From the NCBI GenBank assembly GCA_016789785.1, contig JAEUQE010000191.1:1-18522 (forward strand): a DNA stretch of 18,522 bases, written 5' to 3'. The translations under genes and the position numbers were made by a program. This document shows, piece after piece, positions 15,483 through 18,522 of this stretch (its first letter is position 1; every line of letters begins with the position of its first letter). The notes beneath the pieces are model-generated. The model was not told the DNA's origin. It ran no database searches and saw only the letters and a list, made by a program, of their open reading frames with translations. This stretch comes from Bryobacterales bacterium (GTDB lineage Bacteria; Acidobacteriota; Terriglobia; Bryobacterales; Bryobacteraceae).

Positions 15483-15797
15483 ATGCGAAAACTCTTTTGT
15501 TTGCCACTGGCGCTTGGCACTCTGGCGATGGCCGAAACGTGGACCGGCACCGTTGTCGACGTGATGTGCAAGGGGAAGGACGTGGCGAATCATACCCGCC
15601 AATGCGCTCTGAACTGCGCCAAAGGCGGGTACGGCCTGGTGCTTTCCGACGGGAAGTTTGTCAAGTTCGATGAGTCCGGCAATGCGATGGCGCTCTCGAA
15701 GCTCAAGGCTTCCACGAAGGATAAGGATCTGAAGGCCAAAGTCACGGGCAAGCTGGACGGTGAGGTCATTCAAGTGGATACGATTGAGCTGCAATAG
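15483..15797 (+). CDS. Small secreted protein with three conserved-looking cysteines
   Basis: 104 residues. Residues 1-17 are a signal peptide (KLFCLPLALGTLAMA, then ETW). The mature part of about 87 residues begins ETWTGTVVDVMCKGK and has cysteines in VMC, RQC and NCAKGG. It then has beta-strand-like segments (GLVLSDGKFVKFD; KVTGKLDGEVIQVDTIEL) that suggest a small OB-like barrel. Proteins of this build are, as far as I recall, frequent and multi-copy in Acidobacteria, with unknown role. The ATG at 15483 is chosen over the ATG 4 bases earlier because only this frame gives a signal peptide and AGGGGG stands 5 bases before it. Its last 32 bases overlap the end of the convergent gene on the minus strand. 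Confidence 0.8.
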   Translation: MRKLFCLPLALGTLAMAETWTGTVVDVMCKGKDVANHTRQCALNCAKGGYGLVLSDGKFVKFDESGNAMALSKLKASTKDKDLKAKVTGKLDGEVIQVDTIELQ

Positions 15798-16236
15798 CGG
15801 CCTTTCGCAGACCCACCCACATCTCGAACACGCCGGGGTTCTCAAGCCAGGTGAGCATCCAAAGGAGCATTTCCTCTTTCGCTAATCGCTTGGCCGGATC
15901 GGCCTTCGTGTTTCGCGTGACCAGGCGGGCGTGATCCTTGGCTTCAATGACAAGGTCGCGCGCGGCCCGGCGGATTCGCGCGTCGCCATCCCGGTACTCT
16001 TGTGCCAGGCTGAGCAAGGTTCGCTCCAGTTGAGGCAGATCGTCCTGGCGCACGCCTTCCACCAGCGGCGCCAACGGACAGCCGCAATCCCGCAACAAGT
16101 CCCGGAGCATGTGTGCGCTGACTGGGGCGAGTGCGGCCGCCACGCGGTCTCGCATCGCTTCATCAATCACCGCGGGCTTTTCGAGGCCGAGCAGGCTTTC
16201 GAACCGCGCTTTCAGCTTTTCCTTTTTTGTTGCCAC
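15766..16236 (-). CDS. Hypothetical helical protein overlapping mltG
   Basis: 156 residues from a GTG at 16236 with GGAG 7 bases upstream. An ATG at 16155 would avoid overlapping mltG but has only a weak ribosome-binding site. The sequence is almost wholly helical (RVAAALAPVSAHMLRDLLRD; RRAARDLVIEAKDHARLV), with CGC at about residues 51-53 and a Trp-rich end (LLWMLTWLENPGVFEMWVG). No signal peptide or membrane segment is seen, so it is probably cytoplasmic. I do not recognise a family. The first 74 bases lie within the 3' end of mltG, and the last 32 bases overlap the convergent secreted-protein gene. It is the third gene of a ruvX-mltG operon and is probably translationally coupled to mltG. 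Confidence 0.7.
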   Translation of the reverse strand: MATKKEKLKARFESLLGLEKPAVIDEAMRDRVAAALAPVSAHMLRDLLRDCGCPLAPLVEGVRQDDLPQLERTLLSLAQEYRDGDARIRRAARDLVIEAKDHARLVTRNTKADPAKRLAKEEMLLWMLTWLENPGVFEMWVGLRKAAIAAQSYPLE

Positions 16237-17230
16237 GCCGGTACTCCGCTACCGCCTTCTCATGCGCGTTGATCGTTGAAGAGAATGTGTGCCCGCCGGA
16301 CCGGTCTGCTTTCGCCACGAAGTAGAGGTAGTCCGTGGTTGCCGGGCGCACCGCCGCTTCCATGGACTTGAGCCCGGGATTCGCAATCGGACCCGGAGGC
16401 AAGCCCGCGTGCTGGTAGGTATTGTAAGGATGCATGCTGGCAAGATCGGAGCGGTAAATCGTGCCTTTGTACCGGCCCTCCAGCAATGCCGCATAGATGG
16501 TGGTGGGATCGCAGTCGAGCTTCATGCCGCGATCCAGCCGGTTGCGAAATACCGATGCGATCGTCGCACGCTCTTCCGGACGGGCCGCTTCCTTCTCCAC
16601 AAGGGATGCCAGCGTGACCACACCGTGGACATCGCCTGGCGCGTTCAGCGACTTCCATGCGCGCCGGAAGCGATCCGTCATGCTACGTACGAGTTGCGCC
16701 GCGGTGGTGTGCCGGCCCAAGCGGTAGGTCGCCGGATACAGGTAGCCTTCCAGGGATGGCGCACCGGGCGCGAGGTCGCGGATGAGCTGCGAATTGCCCG
16801 CGGCGATGAGAAACGCCTTGCCGGTAATGATGTCGCCCTGATCCAGGATGCCCGCGATCTCGTACATGTTTGCGCCTTCGGGCACTGTTACCTCGTAGTA
16901 GAACGTGTCTCCACGTGCGATGCGATCGTAGACATGGAGCGCCGAAGACGGTTCATCGAACCGGTACTCGCCGGCCTGCAGGGCTGTGCGCGGACGCAGC
17001 AGCTTCGCGGCAAGCAGTTGCCATTGCCAGCGGATGACTCCCGCGCGCTGAAGCTCGGCCGCGATCTGGCGCGTGCTGGAACCTCTCGGGAAATCGAGAA
17101 TTGCATGGCCATGAAACGCTTCGTAGGGCTGGAACAACGTCGAGATGAGCCACACCACCAGTGCGCCGGTTGCAAGCAACGCGGCCCCGCCAAGCAGTAC
17201 TGTCTTGCGGGCTAGTGCGGATCTGGCCAT
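16163..17230 (-). CDS. mltG: Endolytic murein transglycosylase MltG
   Basis: 355 residues. One N-terminal membrane segment (about 10-32) anchors the enzyme, with the rest in the periplasm. A LysM-like part (about 42-105) precedes the YceG catalytic domain. The catalytic Glu is E212 in TLASLVEKEA (206-215), and the family segments YLYPATY (163-169), SVFRNRLDRGMKLDCDPT (226-243) and TYQHAGLPPGPIANPG (271-286) are all present. MltG cuts nascent glycan strands within peptidoglycan and so sets strand length. The C-terminus has a basic Lys/Arg/Pro-rich tail (about 333-355), and its coding end overlaps the next gene by 74 bases. Its ATG lies 19 bases inside the end of ruvX, so the two are coupled. 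The ruvX-mltG neighbourhood is common in bacteria. Confidence 0.95.
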   Translation of the reverse strand: MARSALARKTVLLGGAALLATGALVVWLISTLFQPYEAFHGHAILDFPRGSSTRQIAAELQRAGVIRWQWQLLAAKLLRPRTALQAGEYRFDEPSSALHVYDRIARGDTFYYEVTVPEGANMYEIAGILDQGDIITGKAFLIAAGNSQLIRDLAPGAPSLEGYLYPATYRLGRHTTAAQLVRSMTDRFRRAWKSLNAPGDVHGVVTLASLVEKEAARPEERATIASVFRNRLDRGMKLDCDPTTIYAALLEGRYKGTIYRSDLASMHPYNTYQHAGLPPGPIANPGLKSMEAAVRPATTDYLYFVAKADRSGGHTFSSTINAHEKAVAEYRRGNKKGKAESAVRKPARPRKARGD

Positions 17231-17697
17231 GACTCCTGATCCTCATCCGGCGGATAGAGGGATGGAAGCGAATCGAGATAGCTTTGCAGAATCAGCACCG
17301 CGGACAGCCGGTCGACGGCTTTGGCGCGCTTCTCCTGGCTGATGCCACTCTCACGCAACACCTGATTCGCGACAACCGTGGTGAGCCGTTCGTCCCATAG
17401 TTGGACGGGGAGCCCGCTGCGCTCCTGCAACTTCGCGGCGAAGTGCTTCACGAGTTCGGCCTGCCGGCCCTCCTTGCCGCTCATGTGCAAAGGATGGCCC
17501 ACCAGGATCATCTCCGCGCCCTGTTGTTGGGCGATGATGGAGACCTTGGCGAGATCTTCCCGCATCACCGTGCGATGGTATGTGTCGAGACCCTGCGCCG
17601 TAATCCCCAGCGGATCGCTTACAGCGACACCGATCCGGCGAAGTCCGACATCAAGAGCCAGCACCCGGCGGGCAGGGTTGTGTTCGTCTCCCCTCAT
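17212..17697 (-). CDS. ruvX: RuvX/YqgF family RNase H-like nuclease
   Basis: 161 residues from the ATG at 17697; the longer open frame to 17772 would add residues outside the family. The N-terminal RNase-H-like strand is LALDVGLRRIGVAVSDP (D16 and D28 in range of the catalytic acids), followed by ILVGHPLHMSGKEG, then WDERLTTV and AVDRLSAVLILQSYL with the late Asp. The family acts as a putative Holliday junction resolvase or in maturation of the 5' end of pre-16S rRNA. The C-terminus is slightly extended (YPPDEDQESWPDPH), as needed for the 19-base overlap with mltG. A TATAAT is placed very close upstream, at 17710-17715. Confidence 0.93.
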   Translation of the reverse strand: MRGDEHNPARRVLALDVGLRRIGVAVSDPLGITAQGLDTYHRTVMREDLAKVSIIAQQQGAEMILVGHPLHMSGKEGRQAELVKHFAAKLQERSGLPVQLWDERLTTVVANQVLRESGISQEKRAKAVDRLSAVLILQSYLDSLPSLYPPDEDQESWPDPH

Positions 17698-17709
17698 GCG
17701 ACGTATCTC

Positions 17710-17715
17710 ATTATA
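17710..17715 (-). promoter_or_regulatory. Consensus -10 box ahead of ruvX
   Basis: TATAAT on the minus strand lies 12 bases before the ruvX ATG, so a start of transcription about 7 bases downstream would leave a leader of only about 6 bases. No clear -35 box is seen at 16-19 bases. It may drive a near-leaderless ruvX-mltG transcript, or be a chance match in the 59-base divergent gap. Confidence 0.35.
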
Positions 17716-17756
17716 GGCGTGTGCGTGATAGATTAGCGTTAGCGGGCGTCTTTCGC

Positions 17757-18522
17757 GTGGAACTCCTGACATCCACTTTCAGTTCTCGGAAACCCAAGTT
17801 CTCTGCCGGCGGCATGATCGGGCTGGCGGCTGTGATTGGGCTGCTCTACTATGGACGCCTGTTCTTCATCACGGTGACCATCGCGGTGATTCTCGCCTTC
17901 ATTCTCGATCCGCTGGTGGAGGCGTTCATGCGCCTGAAGATGCCTCGGGGACTGGCAAGCTTCTTCACCTGCTCACTGGCGTTGCTGGTGGTGTACGTGG
18001 CGGCGCTTGCGTTCTACACGCAGGCATCGGGTCTGCTCGCCGACCTGCCGGCATACAGTGAACGGATCAACGAGATTGTGGACGGCACCGTCGCGCGTAT
18101 GGAGCAAACCGAGCAGTCGATGTTTTCGCTCATTGTGCCGAAGCGTTTTCAGGGCGGTGACCGCAAGGCGCAGGTGATCACTTCAGCTCCTCCGCCCGCG
18201 GCGAAGGGCACGGCCCGGCGCCGTTCCGCCGAGCCGCCGCCCACAACCACCCAGGTACAGGAGGTGCGCCTGAGCCAGGAACGCGAGTCGATTCTCGACC
18301 GTCTCACACCGCATTTCAGCGCGTTTTATGACGTGTTCCTGATGGCGTCCTTCGTGCCGTTCCTTGTCTACTTCATGTTGAGCTGGCGCGATCATATGCG
18401 CCGCAGCTTCCTGCAATTGTTCGACGGCCCGGACAGAATGATTGCTGGCAAGAGTTGGGAAGGCGTGGCCGACATGGCGAGGGCCTACGTGGTGGGCAAC
18501 TTCATCCTCGGGTTGATGCTCT
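17757..18522 (+). CDS. AI-2E family membrane transporter/permease (partial, runs off the window)
   Basis: 255 complete codons are visible and the frame is still open at the window end. The GTG at 17757 is chosen because it gives a soluble basic start (SSRKPKFSAGG) before the first helix; an ATG at 17814 is the alternative, and neither has a good ribosome-binding site. Membrane segments lie at about 20-32, 35-50 (FITVTIAVILAFILDPLVEA, the family's typical second segment), 65-87 and 195-215. Between the third and fourth is a soluble stretch with a Pro/Ala/Arg-rich part (about 142-165). The family (UPF0118, TqsA/PerM-like) includes exporters of autoinducer-2 and Na+/H+ antiporters, so the substrate is open. 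The gene is divergent from ruvX with 59 bases between starts. Confidence 0.85.
   Translation, partial: MELLTSTFSSRKPKFSAGGMIGLAAVIGLLYYGRLFFITVTIAVILAFILDPLVEAFMRLKMPRGLASFFTCSLALLVVYVAALAFYTQASGLLADLPAYSERINEIVDGTVARMEQTEQSMFSLIVPKRFQGGDRKAQVITSAPPPAAKGTARRRSAEPPPTTTQVQEVRLSQERESILDRLTPHFSAFYDVFLMASFVPFLVYFMLSWRDHMRRSFLQLFDGPDRMIAGKSWEGVADMARAYVVGNFILGLML

Noticed and set aside
16289..17215. A 308-codon open frame on the plus strand
   Set aside because: Antisense to mltG; composition and lack of motifs mark it as a shadow.

Overview
The window is GC-rich bacterial chromosome with dense, mostly ordinary-looking genes and no tRNA, rRNA, CRISPR array or insertion sequence that I can see. The mix of families suggests an acidobacterium of the Solibacter/Bryobacter kind: a Ser/Thr kinase fused to kinesin-light-chain-like TPRs, a Tat-exported Gfo/Idh/MocA oxidoreductase next to a tandem ThuA protein, and a small secreted Cys-containing protein. 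This placement is inference from gene content, not a database result.

Left part (1-5671): the tail of an upstream gene, then a secreted carbon-nitrogen hydrolase on the + strand. It converges on a minus-strand block holding a membrane Ser/Thr kinase with TPRs and a ComM/YifB AAA+ ATPase. The kinase gene sits between two direct copies of a 43-bp segment (40/43 identical, 1369-1411 and 4141-4183). That segment is the 3' end of comM. The left copy still encodes the last 11 codons and stop of comM, and also supplies the stop codon of the hydrolase. The simplest reading is that the hydrolase and comM once converged with stops 4 bp apart, and that the kinase gene arrived between them with duplication of the junction. 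This is the most unusual feature of the window.

Middle (5736-9386, minus strand): phzF-like isomerase/epimerase, Tat-exported Gfo/Idh/MocA oxidoreductase, and a secreted protein with two ThuA domains. The last two probably act on sugars or glycosides outside the cytoplasm.

Right of this (9404-14994, plus strand): a tightly coupled three-gene operon for a tripartite heavy-metal efflux pump. It comprises a TolC/CzcC-type outer-membrane protein, a lipoprotein HlyD/CzcB-type adaptor and a CzcA-type RND pump. The genes are joined by an ATGA overlap and a TGAATG junction. The pump carries the D..(6)..D..(7)..E pattern of divalent-cation exporters.

Right end (15004-18522): a small HTH-like protein with a clear sigma-70-type promoter and a divergent small secreted protein; their control region holds an imperfect tandem repeat. 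Then comes a minus-strand operon, ruvX/yqgF - mltG - hypothetical gene, with overlapping coding ends, and a divergent AI-2E-family membrane protein cut by the window end. No gene-free stretch exceeds about 220 bases.
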